Positions 24,290 to 35,490 of a DNA stretch of 64,000 nt are shown here, one piece after another. Every line of letters begins with the position of its first letter. Within the stretch, counting starts at the first letter, position 1. The translations under genes and the position numbers were made by a program. The DNA comes from Prinsepia uniflora (taxonomy: Eukaryota > Streptophyta > Magnoliopsida > Rosales > Rosaceae), in NCBI GenBank assembly GCA_032719365.1, contig CM064862.1, positions 88,462,503 through 88,526,502 of the forward strand. The letters are read 5' to 3'. The notes beneath the pieces are model-generated. The model saw only the letters and a program-made list of their open reading frames with translations. It did no database searches and was not told the origin of the DNA.

Positions 24290-25925
24290 TAATGTTAATG
24301 AGTTAATTTCTAGAGTTCAAAAGAAGCTTGCAGGTTTGAAAAGCAGCACTCTATGTAGAGCTGAAAAATGACCCTCCTAAGGCCTTGTATTTCAGGTATG
24401 CCTAATCATCATTCATCTTGCTTTCCTTGTCCTCCTAAGCTAGCTAAAAACATTAATAGAGAAGGTAGAAAGTTCTTTTGGGGTTCTTTTGCTGGGTTCC
24501 CCCTGTTACTTGGAAAGATGTTTGCAAACCCAAGGACAAATTAGGGCTTGGTTTCAGAAAAATTGAGGATTTTAATAAAGCGGCTATGGACAAATTGGGA
24601 TAGAAAATCCTTACAAACCATGATGACTGGTAGGTCAAACTTATTAAAGCCACATACCTAAGAAATACTAATCTTTGCTTTTGCCCCAATAGATTTTCCA
24701 ATTCCTTTGGTTGGAAAGGTATCTTGGATAGTCGTACTCTCCTTTTTTGGGAAATCCGATGGATCGTTGGTGATGGCACCCATATTAACTTTTGAGGTGA
24801 TTGATGGGCATTCCCTCATCCTCTTTCTAAGTTTATGGATCACAATCACCTTGACCAGTTGGATTAATCACTCACCATTGATAAATTTATATGCAGTGAA
24901 AACTGGAATATTAATGCTCTGAATTTGATTCTGCCTAATAATGTTGTGAAATATATTATTGTTATTGCTCTGCATGCTACTAACTCCTTGCAGAAAGATA
25001 AATTTTTTTTAAGGTCCTAACCCCAAGGGCACCTGTTCTATTAGGTATGCCTCTCTGTTCTAGTGGGAAAACTAGGAGGTCTATGCTCATGCTAAGCAGC
25101 TGAACAAGATCTGAAAGTTGTCAATTCCTCAAAAGGTCCACTTTTTTTTCCTGGCTCCTTATCTAGGGTCGCCTGAACACCAAAGGAAGACTTCATAGGC
25201 ACATGGACATTGATGATCCTAGATGTACTTTGTGTGACCATGATTTGGAAACTTTCAAGCATCTGTTTATGGATTGCCCCTTTGCCCTTAGAGTTTGGAA
25301 CATCACTAACCCTACGCTAAGGCCAAATGGGCATGGTGATATTGTTGCTTGACTATCTTCCCTTTACTGACAAGACCTGCAAAGCAACCTCTCTAACCTT
25401 AGTGCTGCGTATTGATTCGCTAGCAGATCTGGAACGATAAAAACAAACATGTCTTTGATAAGAGACCCCCTCCCATGCTCGCGTCCTTCTCTCGCTGCCT
25501 CCCCATGAGTTTTCCAAGCTGAACTTTGATGGCTCGGTACGTACCAATGGCTATGCTGCTGATGGGTATGTGATATGTGATGTTTTTGGTTTCCCCGTGT
25601 AATTTATGCTGGTGCTAGGAACATTGGCTTCTCTGGTGTTCTTGGGGCTGAAGGTTTCGAGCTTCTGGATGGTTTATGCAAAGCTAAGGAGATTGGCATC
25701 TCCAAGTTGTTGGTGGAGGGCAATTCTAAAATCATATTGATGTCATTTTCCACCCTAACTTGACGCCTTGGTCCTCACTATTCTTGAGAACATTCATCAT
25801 CTTAGATCTTCTTTCCACTCCCTTTCAAGCACGTATTAAGAGAAATTAACTTTGTAACTGGTGCTATTTTTAATCTGGAACATGACACCTCAGACACAAT
25901 TCAGTGGTGCAGATCTCTTCAGGCA
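24290..25925 (+). pseudogene. LINE ORF2 3' part: RT end, zinc-binding region and RNase H, decayed
   Basis: Plant LINE motifs occur in order across three frames: a reverse-transcriptase C-terminal region (KDVCKPKDKLGLGFRKIEDFNKAAMDKLG near 24500-24600), a WIVGDGTHINF-like segment near 24760, the zinc-binding domain (CTLCDHDLETFKHLFMDCPFALRVWN near 25225-25305), and a type-I RNase H start (KLNFDGSVRTNGYAADG near 25515-25570) running to about 25740. Many stops and frameshifts are present. The 5' portion is missing, the usual 5' truncation of LINEs. The hAT-like element at 25935 lies just beyond the coding remains. Confidence 0.75.
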
Positions 25926-25934
25926 ACCCATAAT

Positions 25935-26548
25935 TAGGGGTGGCAATGGGTCGTGTCGTGTCGGGTTCGTGTCGTGTCGGGTTCGTGTCGTGTCATGAAT
26001 TTTACCCATTTATGCCCAACCCGAATCCGACCCGTTTAATAATCGTGTCAAGAATGTCCAACCCGAACCCGACCTGTTTAATAATCGTGTCAAGAATGTC
26101 CAACCCGAACCCGACCTGTTAATGACCCGTGTAACCCGTTTAACCCGTTTAATAAACAGGTCATACTCAAAACTCAATTAACCTATGACCCGTTTGACCC
26201 GTTTAACCCGTTTAACATGTTTAACCTATTTAAATTATAAAATTTAATAGATATTTAGGTAGTAAATGGGTAGATATATGGGTTAGTAATGACACGTTTA
26301 TTAAATGGGTCAATATATAAGTCAATATACGGGTTAACCTGTTAACCCGAAATCTACCCATTTATTAAACGGGTTAACAGGTTATTAAACGGGTTAACAG
26401 GTTGACCCAAAACCCACCCGTTTAATAAACGGGTCATAACGGGTTGACCCGAAAATGACCCGAAATTTTAATCGTGCGGGTTGACCCGCATAAATTTCGT
26501 GCGGGTTTCGAGTCGTGTATCAGGTCGTGTCAAAAATTGCCAACCTTA
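25935..26548. mobile_element. hAT-like non-autonomous element with CCCGTTT repeats
   Basis: It starts TAGGGGTGGCAATGGGTCGTGTC and ends with GACACGA-type sequence and TTGCCAACCTTA, imperfect inverted repeats of TAGGGGTGGCAA. The interior is a maze of short ACCCGTTTAA/TTAAACGGGT words in both senses and a 41-bp direct repeat near 26035-26115 (AATAATCGTGTCAAGAATGTCC twice). This kind of GGGTGGCAA-ended, GGGTT-rich repeat is common in plant genomes and usually placed with hAT. I see no clean 8-bp target duplication. Confidence 0.6.
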
Positions 26549-26778
26549 GGGTTACTTGAGAAGCTCTGCCCTTTAGTCTTTCTGTCTTTGGAGGAAGTTC
26601 TTTTCCTATTTTGTGATTGGTTGGAAGGAGGAAAGAAAATTAAAAATAATAATTATTACTAGTTAAAATAATAAATATTAGCAAATAATATTCCACCACT
26701 GTCTGTTCATTTTTATAGACCGAAAGTCGAGTCTTTTTCTTTTCGATCGCGAAATTGTGCAAAGCTGTAGCACTGATA

Positions 26779-29588
26779 ATGGCTTCCCACCTATTGAGGC
26801 GCGCCCTCGGGAGCCGCTCGACCCCGTTTCTCTCCGGCGCGGGGAACCCTAGCTCTACCTTGCTATCACCTTCATCACCATCACCGGCAGCTAGGTTTTT
26901 GTCCTCTGCTTCCACTACGATCCGAGCCACCCTCTTTCCCGGCGACGGTATCGGCCCCGAGATCGCGGAGGCTGTCAAACAGGTCCCAGTCGATCTCTAT
27001 CGCCTTTTTCTTTTCCAATTTTATATTTACCCGCCCTTTTCCTTTACATCAAAGTTTGATATTTGTCTCTCTACGAACGTCTGTCTTTGCGCCCACAGAT
27101 ATGCACACCCTGGCACTTACAAGTCTCATCCACTTCAAATTTAGGGTTTTGAAATATTGTGGAATTTAGATGCTTCATTGGATATTAGTTTGTTACTAAG
27201 AAAATATATAATTTTTGGCCGATCGAGTGTATTTGTCGTTTACTTTTTAACAGTTTAAAGTTTGATGATTTGATCTGTGGTGAAGTTTCGCAATCGAATT
27301 GGCTCTATTTTTTTTCTGGGCTATTTATTTTCTTATTTGGGAAAAAAAGAGCTAGCTACTCATCAAAACGATAAAACCTTAACGAAGTTATTACATCTCC
27401 TAAAAAATTTCAGTACGTTAAATGGCCAAATTCAATGCTTGCATGCTTCGTACTTTGTCCGAGGTGGTGAATAGCTAATTGGTGTGTTGTTTGTAATGTA
27501 CTCTTGTTGTGGTTTCAAGTGCTGATTCAGTTTGGAATTTGCAATGTTGCAGGTATTTAGAGAAGCTGAAGTTCCAATTGAATGGGAAGAACATTATGTT
27601 GGGGACCAAATAGATCCTAGAACTCAGAGTTTTCTTACATGGGAAAGTCTAGAATCAGTACGGAAAAATAGGGTGGGCTTGAAAGGGCCTATGGCAACAC
27701 CAATTGGGAAAGGTCATCGTTCTTTGAACCTTACTCTGAGAAAAGAACTTAACTTGTATGCAAATGTCAGGCCTTGTTACAGCCTTCCTGGCTATAAAAC
27801 TCGATATGACAATGTCGATCTTATCACTATCCGTGAAAATACAGAGGGTGAATATAGTGGTCTTGAACATCAAGTAAGCTTTTAAAGAATAAGCAGATGA
27901 ATATAGTGAGATATTCTATGTGCATTAGCTTGATTAAGGTCCATGTTTTGGTGGTAGGTGGTGAGAGGTGTTGTTGAGAGCCTCAAGATCATTACCCGTC
28001 AGGCAAGCTTGAGGGTGGCTGAGTATGCTTTTCATTATGCCCAGGCCCATGGAAGAGAGAGAGTGTCTGCAATACACAAAGCAAACATTATGCAGAAAAC
28101 TGACGGTCTTTTTCTTAAGGTTTGCTAATTGTTAATATATGTCATATTATTCTTGCTTGTTTTCCCTTGTATAACTCCTGTCTGATCTTTGTTTTCAGTG
28201 CTGCCGTGAGGTTTCTGAGAAGTACCCTGACATAGTATACGAGGAAGTCGTCATTGATAATTGCTGTATGATGGTATGAAAAAGGTTTCCTGTAAAATTT
28301 TAGAAGATAATTTTTTGAATTTTTTTTTTGTGTGTGTGAAAGTCAAAAGTAGACGGATCACTCTACAAATAAAAACAATCATAAAAAAATAGAAAATTGT
28401 GCGGGTGGAGGATAAGCTACAATATCTAGTGTTTTTTAAAGTAAGCTTAATGGATCTCAAATGTTACAACAGTCCTCAAACTTGGAGAGCATTTATGGCT
28501 TGCTAGACATATCTTAAACATTTATCTGAAAACAAAAAAAATTATACACTCAGCATGCAATAGAGGGATTTTTTTATAAAGTGAATAAACTAGGGCCACC
28601 GTAACGAATTGTCTTAACTTATGCAGCTTGTTAAGAATCCAGCACTTTTTGACGTGTTAGTGATGCCTAACCTCTATGGTGATATTATTAGTGACCTTTG
28701 TGCTGGGTTGATTGGCGGTTTGGGATTGACACCAAGGTATGATGTATACAATGTGCAGTCTTAATTCCCTTCTGTAATTCAAATCGAAGATCATTTGAGA
28801 TCATTTGCCTCCTTATGCAGCTGCAATATTGGTGAGGGAGGCATTGCCCTTGCTGAAGCTGTACATGGTTCAGCGCCTGATATTGCTGGAAAGGTGAGCA
28901 TTCTTTAACCTTCTGATGTTCAATCGGCTTTGGATACAATTAGAGAACTCCATTCAATTTTGGTAATTGGTTACTGTCAATAGGTACCTCTTTATGAAGA
29001 TTACATGAAAATGAACTTGTTATAGCCCTCCAGTGCAGGAACGGGTTATTTCTTCCATGTCCAAGAGTTACTTACATTTTAGGTTATTCTTTTTGTAATC
29101 AGAAAAAAGGCATGCTTAGTTAAGATCCAAGTCATTCATTATGGTTATTGACTAGGGGTTTTCTTTTTTCGGATTATTAAGGAATGGAGGTAAGCTCTGA
29201 AAGTAGTTCTTTTTGGATTTACCTATGTTGTGGTGCATCAGTCAGAAAGTTGATAATGCAACCCATATTAGAATTGATATCGTTTAACATTTTATCACTC
29301 GTTACTTTTTTGCTCGGTATTTATCAAGGTCTCCTTGCTAAGAAATAGTTGACGTGCTTTCTCCTAATTCATTCTTCCTTGGTTGATATTTCATAGAATT
29401 TGGCAAATCCAACTGCTTTGCTTCTAAGTGCTGTTACAATGCTCCGGCATTTGGAGCTCCATGAGAAAGCTGATAGGATCCAAAATGCAATCCTCAGCAC
29501 CATTTCAGAGGGGAAGTTCCGCACAGCTGACCTTGGTGGCTCATCATCAACTTCTGACTTTACAAAGGCTATTTGCGACCATCTTTGA
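26779..29588 (+). CDS. IDH: NAD-dependent isocitrate dehydrogenase, catalytic subunit, mitochondrial
   Basis: Oxidatively decarboxylates isocitrate to 2-oxoglutarate with NAD in the mitochondrial TCA cycle, as a hetero-oligomer with regulatory subunits. Seven exons: 26779-26982, 27553-27873, 27958-28119, 28199-28273, 28627-28736, 28821-28893, 29397-29588, giving 378 aa. An Arg/Ser-rich N-terminus (about residues 1-50, with RFLSSAS) is a mitochondrial presequence. TLFPGDGIGPEIAE opens the enzyme domain. GHRSLNLTLRKELNLYANVRP and GEYSGLEHQVVRGVVESL fit the catalytic rather than regulatory type. The dehydrogenase signature NLYGDIISDLCAGLIGGLG starts at residue 269, with metal-binding Asp273 and Asp277. 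It ends FTKAICDHL. The start was set at MASHLLRR; an upstream in-frame ATG at 26755 would add eight residues. The first intron donor is GTCCCA, a weak GT site. Closest known type: Arabidopsis IDH5. Confidence 0.95.
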
Positions 29589-29959
29589 ACGGATGTTGCT
29601 AAGTAGGATTTGGGTTTCACATTGTAGTCAACAGTGATTGTTGGGACTCGTTTTCGAGCCAAGCTCCAAAATTTTCTCTCTCAGTTTTTGTTTTCCTTTC
29701 TTTTTCCGACGGGGAATAATACCACTTCACTTCGATGTTTATGAAGAGATTAATATGCCCTGATTCATTTTCCTATACAATATTTCTCAGAATAAACACA
29801 TTATGTTCAAAATCATTGTGCCGTGTAATATATATTTCAATTAAACACCTCAATATGATGTTTTTGTAATATGGGTTGGCATTTAAATTTACTGTTCATA
29901 ATTGTGGTGCAATTCGTACTTAATTTTTCGTAACAGAGATTAGAGAGAACTGTCGGTAG
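29589..29959. other. IDH 3' flank
   Basis: The 3' untranslated region and spacer: AATAAACACA near 29791 could serve for polyadenylation. No other gene is seen. Confidence 0.45.
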
Positions 29960-30130
29960 TTGTCTTCTAAATTTGTTTCTTCTACCATCAGTTGCTTCTT
30001 AATTCTAATAGTAATTACCGAATTAGGTATATTTAAGATCACAACTTAACAATCCAGCTTAATCTTGGTTTTACTTAATAAACTCAACTAGGTCAGCTAG
30101 CCAACAAAATGTGAAGGCGGGAAGAACTTG

Positions 30131-30194
30131 GGTTCTTTCCCTATTTCACCAAAATTTGGTGGGAAGAAGGTTTTGGTAAAATAGCGAAAGAACC
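30131..30194. repeat. 24-bp inverted repeat with 16-bp loop
   Basis: The arms GGTTCTTTCCCTATTTCACC... (30131-30154) and its complement (30171-30194) pair with two mismatches. It lies in the upstream ADK promoter copy, and no equivalent is clear in the second copy. It could be a small insertion or an RNA hairpin if transcribed. Confidence 0.7.
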
Positions 30195-30670
30195 ACTAGC
30201 CCACTTAAATGCGAAGGCGCACACACCTCCTTCGTACGGCTCTACATATATTATGGATGGTTCGATATTATGATCAAATGGGGAAACATGGTGAAACCGC
30301 ATAACATGCAGAGAAGGAAAAGGGAAGGGATCAAATTGTTTTTCTTTTTCTCTTCCATTTATTCTTTATTTCTTTTCTTTTTTTAGTTTCGTATGTGCGA
30401 TGTGAATTGGTGTTTATGAATATGTTGACGATATACTGCACTTCGAATCTCTTATTTTGAGCATAATTTAAATCATCAAGCTCTTGTCAGTTGTTTGAAA
30501 CTGAATTTCGGCTACCTATAAAACATGCACATTTGAGTTCTCAATTCCAATATGAGTAGATCTGATCTCAATTCTCAATCTTGGTAGTTGCTAGCTACTA
30601 TTTGTTTCTTCAACACATCCTCACTCTAATCTTCAGCTTCATCTCTTTCTCTCTGGATTCTCTGTAACAA

Positions 30671-30753
30671 ATGGCGTCCGACGGAATTCTGTTGGGGATG
30701 GGCAGCCCACTGCTCGACATCTCCGCCGTCGTTGACAACGAGTTCTTGCAAAA
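30671..30753 (+). CDS. Duplicate first exon of adenosine kinase (exon 1a)
   Basis: It is 83 bp with an intact ATG frame of 27 codons plus two bases, the same length and phase as exon 1 at 31589. The encoded protein differs by Ser for Asn in GMGNPLLD and Glu for Asp near the end. Its donor, AAAA/GTACGT, is at least as good as that of the downstream copy. Splicing to exon 2 at 31889 would give a full adenosine kinase with two substitutions. It is either an alternative first exon with its own promoter or a silent remnant; sequence alone cannot decide. Confidence 0.6.
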
Positions 30754-31588
30754 GTACGTCAACTTCTCTCAATCCCCTTTTGCTTTGTTTTTCTCAGTCC
30801 GTAGAAGCTTCTCCCAGTCACCCACCAGCTATTTGATCTACTGCTTCAGCTTCCCTCGTCGTGGGAAAGGTACTATCCACCTCGTTTCCAGTAATTAGGA
30901 GCTGTTCCTATTCTCTCGGAACTCTAAATTGATCGGAACTAAACTATCCGTTAACAAGAAAAATTATTGTGGATCGCAGGTTGTACCTTTCAAACTTTTT
31001 GTCTTAAAATGTTTTTATTTTTTTTTATTTTTATATCTAATATAGTTATAATAATGTAATATTGGTGTCAACTCCTAATATAATTGCTCTTGATTAATTA
31101 AGAAAACTTTGTTCATTAATTTAAGTGGTCTTTTAAATATTTTTCTTCGACCATCAACTACTTCTTATAGTAACTTAGCTGAAGAGAATGTGTTCATTAA
31201 AAATCACAGCTTAACGATCTCAATAGAATGTGACGGCTCCTTTTCATAAATTATATTATGAAAATATCCATTTGTCAAATTTACATGTAAATTCATTTAT
31301 ATTTTTATAAAATGACTAATTTAAATGTGTGAATTTATAAGTCGTTTATTTATTTTTGTTCTCATGATAATATTATTTTTTTGGCACTTGATAGGTAAAT
31401 ATGCTCCAATATATTATGAAAAAATAGGGCCAAACAAAAAATATGGGTGGAAGAAGGTTTTGCAAATTGCAAGTACTGTCAATCGTGTGCCCAGATTCTC
31501 AATCTTGGTAGTTGCTAGTTACTGTTTGTTTTTCAAACCTATCCTCACTCTTATCTTCACCTCTTTCTCTCTCGATTCCCTGCAACAA

Positions 31589-34500
31589 ATGGCGTCCGAC
31601 GGAATTCTATTGGGGATGGGCAACCCACTACTCGACATCTCCGCCGTGGTGGACAACGACTTTTTGCAAAAGTACATCACTTTCTCTTATCCCCCTTTGC
31701 TTTCTTTTGCACAATACGTTGATCCATGAAGCTTCTCCTAGTCACCGACCAGCTGTTTGATCTATTGCTTCAGGCTTCAGCTGTAGCTTTGTAGCTCGAT
31801 TGTATACTTTTAGGCTTACTAAAACTGAACTGAAAGAACACATGTAGGACTGATTTGGGACCTGGTGTTGTTTGATTTTGTGTAACAGGTACGAACTCAA
31901 GCCCAACGACGCAATTCTTGCGGAGGATAAGCACCTGCCCATGTAAGAAATTTAATTTTGTGTTTAGAAGGTACACCTTTGTAGCGCAGATATGAATCTT
32001 TTTGAGATTTCGTGGGTCATTGTTTTTTACTTGATTTGCAAGTTGCAAAGGGATGGAAAGTGAATCTTATTTTGATTAAACTGCATTGACATGACTCTTC
32101 GATTTTTGAAATGGGTTACTCATACTGTTGCCCTTTAAAAAAAAAAAGGTCAAATGATAAAGAATAAGGACAGCTTCGAGGAATCACTCAAATAGGGTCT
32201 ATATTCATCTAAAAGGTCTTCAGATGGATCGAGTTCCCTTAATTGAAGTTACCTCCGTCTGGACGAGTAAATTTAAAATTTCTGAGGAATTACAGATTGA
32301 TGAACATTAGATTGGCGTACTGGAATTTGTGAATTTTCTTGTTAAGGTGATATAAAACTACAATGGAATGTGATCGTGGAATATAAGGTTTATTCCTTTT
32401 TAAGACGATTGTTATTACTATGGAATTTTATAAACGTCAACCTTTTATGTGGAATTTAAATTTGGAATTTTTGTGGTACACATCCCATATTTTTTACACA
32501 CAAAATTTCTAAATTTCTATGTTTATGAATCCAATCAAGGGAATTGGTGCATGTCAATTCACAAATTCTGATTTTGTCCAAATTCTATGTTTTTCCCTCA
32601 TCCAAATGGAGTTTAAAGTTCACTTTCAATCTGAGACGTGAGTCAATAGTTTGCTCTTAAACATGTTTCTTACTATATGAAATCTTGACCAACATGGATA
32701 TTTGTCTCAGGTATGATGAAATGTCTTCCAAGTATAATGTGGAGTATATTGCTGGAGGTAAATCATTGATTTTTCATAGTCCGCCTTTTGAACCATATTG
32801 TTTTGTAGATGACAAATTTTCAAAGATAATGACAATGACAATGTGTGGGATTTTATATTTCGTTTCCTGCAGGTGCTACTCAAAATTCCATCCGAGTTGC
32901 CCAGGTAGTTGAGGAACTGTTGAATTGTTTCTTGTGATACTCAATTAAATATGATCGTTTATATCCTTTTTATTTATTTATTTTTAATTGTAATAACCGT
33001 TGTGTGGATTGCTCTTTACCTTTTGTAGTGGATGCTTCAAATACCTGGTGCAACAAGTTATATGGGTTCCATAGGAAAGGATAAGTATGGGGTAGAGATG
33101 ACGAAGCACTCAAAACTTGTTGGTGTCAACGTAAGTTTCTTCTCTCTCCCTTTTGCCAACTCTTATAATCAATGTTATTGTTTTGAGTTTCAGTTTGAAA
33201 GAGAAAGTAATTCTCCTTCTACATTCCCTCTCCAATGTATGTTATCCACTGCTTTCCTGAACCAGGTTCACTATTATGAGGATGATTCTGCACCAACAGG
33301 AACCTGTGCCGTTTGTGTTGTAGGTGGTGACAGGTCAGTTTAAAATTTAGCTTCTTTAGAAATGTCCCCAATTAACTAGTTGTCCTCTAAATGTTTTTAT
33401 AGCCTTGAAATTTATTCTTATGATTTAAGCCTAGTGGACTGAGAACCATTGTGTTGTGTGGTATGTATATGCAGGTCACTTATTGCCAATTTGTCAGCTG
33501 CTAACTGCTACAAAGTTGAGCATTTAAACAAACAAGAAAACTGGGCATTGGGTAATCTTTCACCTTTGTGTTTTAGGTTTGTGCTTCATTTCTCTAATAA
33601 TTCAGTCTTCTAATTTGATTTCTCTGTGAATCCTGTTTGAACAGTTGAGAAGGCGAAGTACTTCTATATTGCTAGTTTCTTTCTAACCGTATCCCCAGAC
33701 TCCATCCAGCTCGTTGCAGAACATGCAGCTGCAAATAACAAGGTATTTGAAATCATATATGATTGAAATTTTGTCATATTTTTCTACTTTTGATAGCGTG
33801 TGCAAGAAGCAATCTTGACAATTCCCTTAATCTGCAGGTTTTCTCCATGAACCTTTCTGCTCCATTTATCTGTGAATTTTTCAAGGACGCCCAGGATAAA
33901 GTTTTGCCGTAAGTTTTTTTTTTTTTTCCCTTCCTTTTCATTTTAGCATAATCATAATCAGCAAGTAATGCGGACATACTGACGAAGGCCATGCCTTTTT
34001 TGTTGCAGGTATATGGACTTCGTGTTTGGAACTGAGACGGAAGCAAGAACCTTTTCGAAAGTTCATGGCTGGGAGGTAACATTAAATTTTCCTAGTTTTA
34101 CATACCAGGTAAATAGTTTATGTTCGTATTCTTAACCTGTTCTGACTGATTGAATTAACAGACTGATGATGTGGAGCAGATAGCTCTAAAGATATCCCAG
34201 TGGCCCAAAGCATCAGGAACACGTAAGAGGATTACTGTTATTACTCAAGGTGCGGATCCTGTAGTTATTGCTGAGGATGGGAAAGTGAAGAAGTTCCCCG
34301 TGGAAAGGTTGCCGAAGGAAAAACTAGTGGACACCAATGGAGCTGGTATGCCTTTGTACTTATACATCATTCTTGAATGCATTACCATACCCGTCCAAAT
34401 GTTTGTTCAGTGATAGTTCATCATTGCTGCCATCAGAATTAGCTAACATAACACACACTGGCAATAATAACCACTTCATTTCGAGCTGGGTGTCAATTTA

Positions 34501-34662
34501 TTCTATGATTTTTGTGTAGGGGATGCGTTCGTTGGAGGTTTTCTATCTCAGCTAGTTCAAGAGAAACCCATTGAAGATTGTGTGAAAGCCGGCAACTATG
34601 CTGCAAATGTTATCATCCAAAGGTCTGGTTGCACCTACCCAGAGAAGCCTGATTTCAATTGA
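31589..34662 (+). CDS. ADK: Adenosine kinase
   Basis: Phosphorylates adenosine to AMP with ATP (also cytokinin ribosides). It clears adenosine from the methyl cycle and salvages purines; mainly cytosolic. A PfkB-family sugar kinase of 341 aa, the usual plant length. Twelve exons: 31589-31671, 31889-31942, 32711-32757, 32873-32904, 33029-33130, 33266-33333, 33475-33551, 33645-33742, 33838-33908, 34009-34075, 34162-34345, 34520-34662. All junctions are GT..AG and keep frame. Motifs: GMGNPLLDISAVVD at the N-terminus (substrate-binding Asp), GGATQNSIRVAQW near residues 61-73, NLSAPFI, and PfkB signature 2 DTNGAGDAFVGGFL, with catalytic Asp296. It ends CTYPEKPDFN. The promoter and exon 1 have an upstream duplicate, so two transcription starts are possible. 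Confidence 0.96.
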
Positions 34663-35490
34663 ACCATCACCCCTTCTGTTCTCTAGAAATTCTTCATGTC
34701 ATTTAAAATTTTGATTTGATTGCTGAGAAGTCTATTGCCACTATTCTTTGTATTTGCTTATTAATTATTAGTCCTTGGAGACTCTGAGTGAATGATACAT
34801 GCAGAAAGCTTATAACTGTACTGTATTAATCTAGTTTTGCAGTTTGTTTGATTTCTTGCCGATAAGAATGTCATTTAAATTCTCATAGTTTTGGAATTGG
34901 AACATAATTTCCATTTTGGTTAATGTATTTTTTTTAAAAAAAATAAAGTAATCCACTTTTGGCTCTAGCCCTACTCAAACTCAAGTGCATCAAAAATTTG
35001 AAGGGAAAAAAAAAATTTAGAACATGTTTCATTTCAGACATCTTTTCATTTAATCATTATGCCAAATCAGGTAACTTACATATAAAGGAAATCATGGTTA
35101 TGTTTCATTCATCGGGAGTTTCAATATCCATTCTTTACTGTTCATGACAAATGACAACCTCAAAGCACAAAGACAAGTTCGATGATTATTCTGATGCTGA
35201 TATTAGTTTAAGTCAAAATAAAAATAATTGATTAGACTACAAAAAAAGGTTACCCAAAATGAATAAAGATCAACAAAAATATCAGACCATAATGAACTCT
35301 TTAGTTTTAAGCAAGTGGTATCACGCTCTAGAGCACACGCGTGAGGCAAACACACACCAATCGCCTCTTCTCTGCTTCTCTCTTTCTTCGCTAAGTCACA
35401 AGGACAACCCATACCAACAAATAACAGAACGGCAAGAAAAACAGGAAACAAAAAAAAGCGTCATTTTTCTTTGTTCAAAAAAGGAGCGCG
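34663..35490. other. Spacer between adenosine kinase and the membrane-protein gene
   Basis: Holds the ADK 3' untranslated region and, toward 35490, the leader of the next gene. The two genes are in tandem on the plus strand. No further gene is seen. Confidence 0.45.

Larger units (their letters stand above)
29960..31800 (+). repeat. Tandem duplication of the adenosine kinase promoter, leader and first exon
   Basis: Copy 1 (about 29960-30880) and copy 2 (about 31120-31800) share, in the same order, a distal block (CTTCTACCATCAGTTGCTTCTT versus CTTCGACCATCAACTACTTCTT, and ATCACAGCTTAACGATC-type sequence), a proximal block (TCTCAATCTTGGTAGTTGCTAG), a pyrimidine-rich leader, the 83-bp exon 1 and the start of intron 1 (GAAGCTTCTCC, GTCACC, CCAGC). 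Identity is high in the exon and moderate outside it. The spacing of the two ATGs is 918 bp. Confidence 0.85.
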
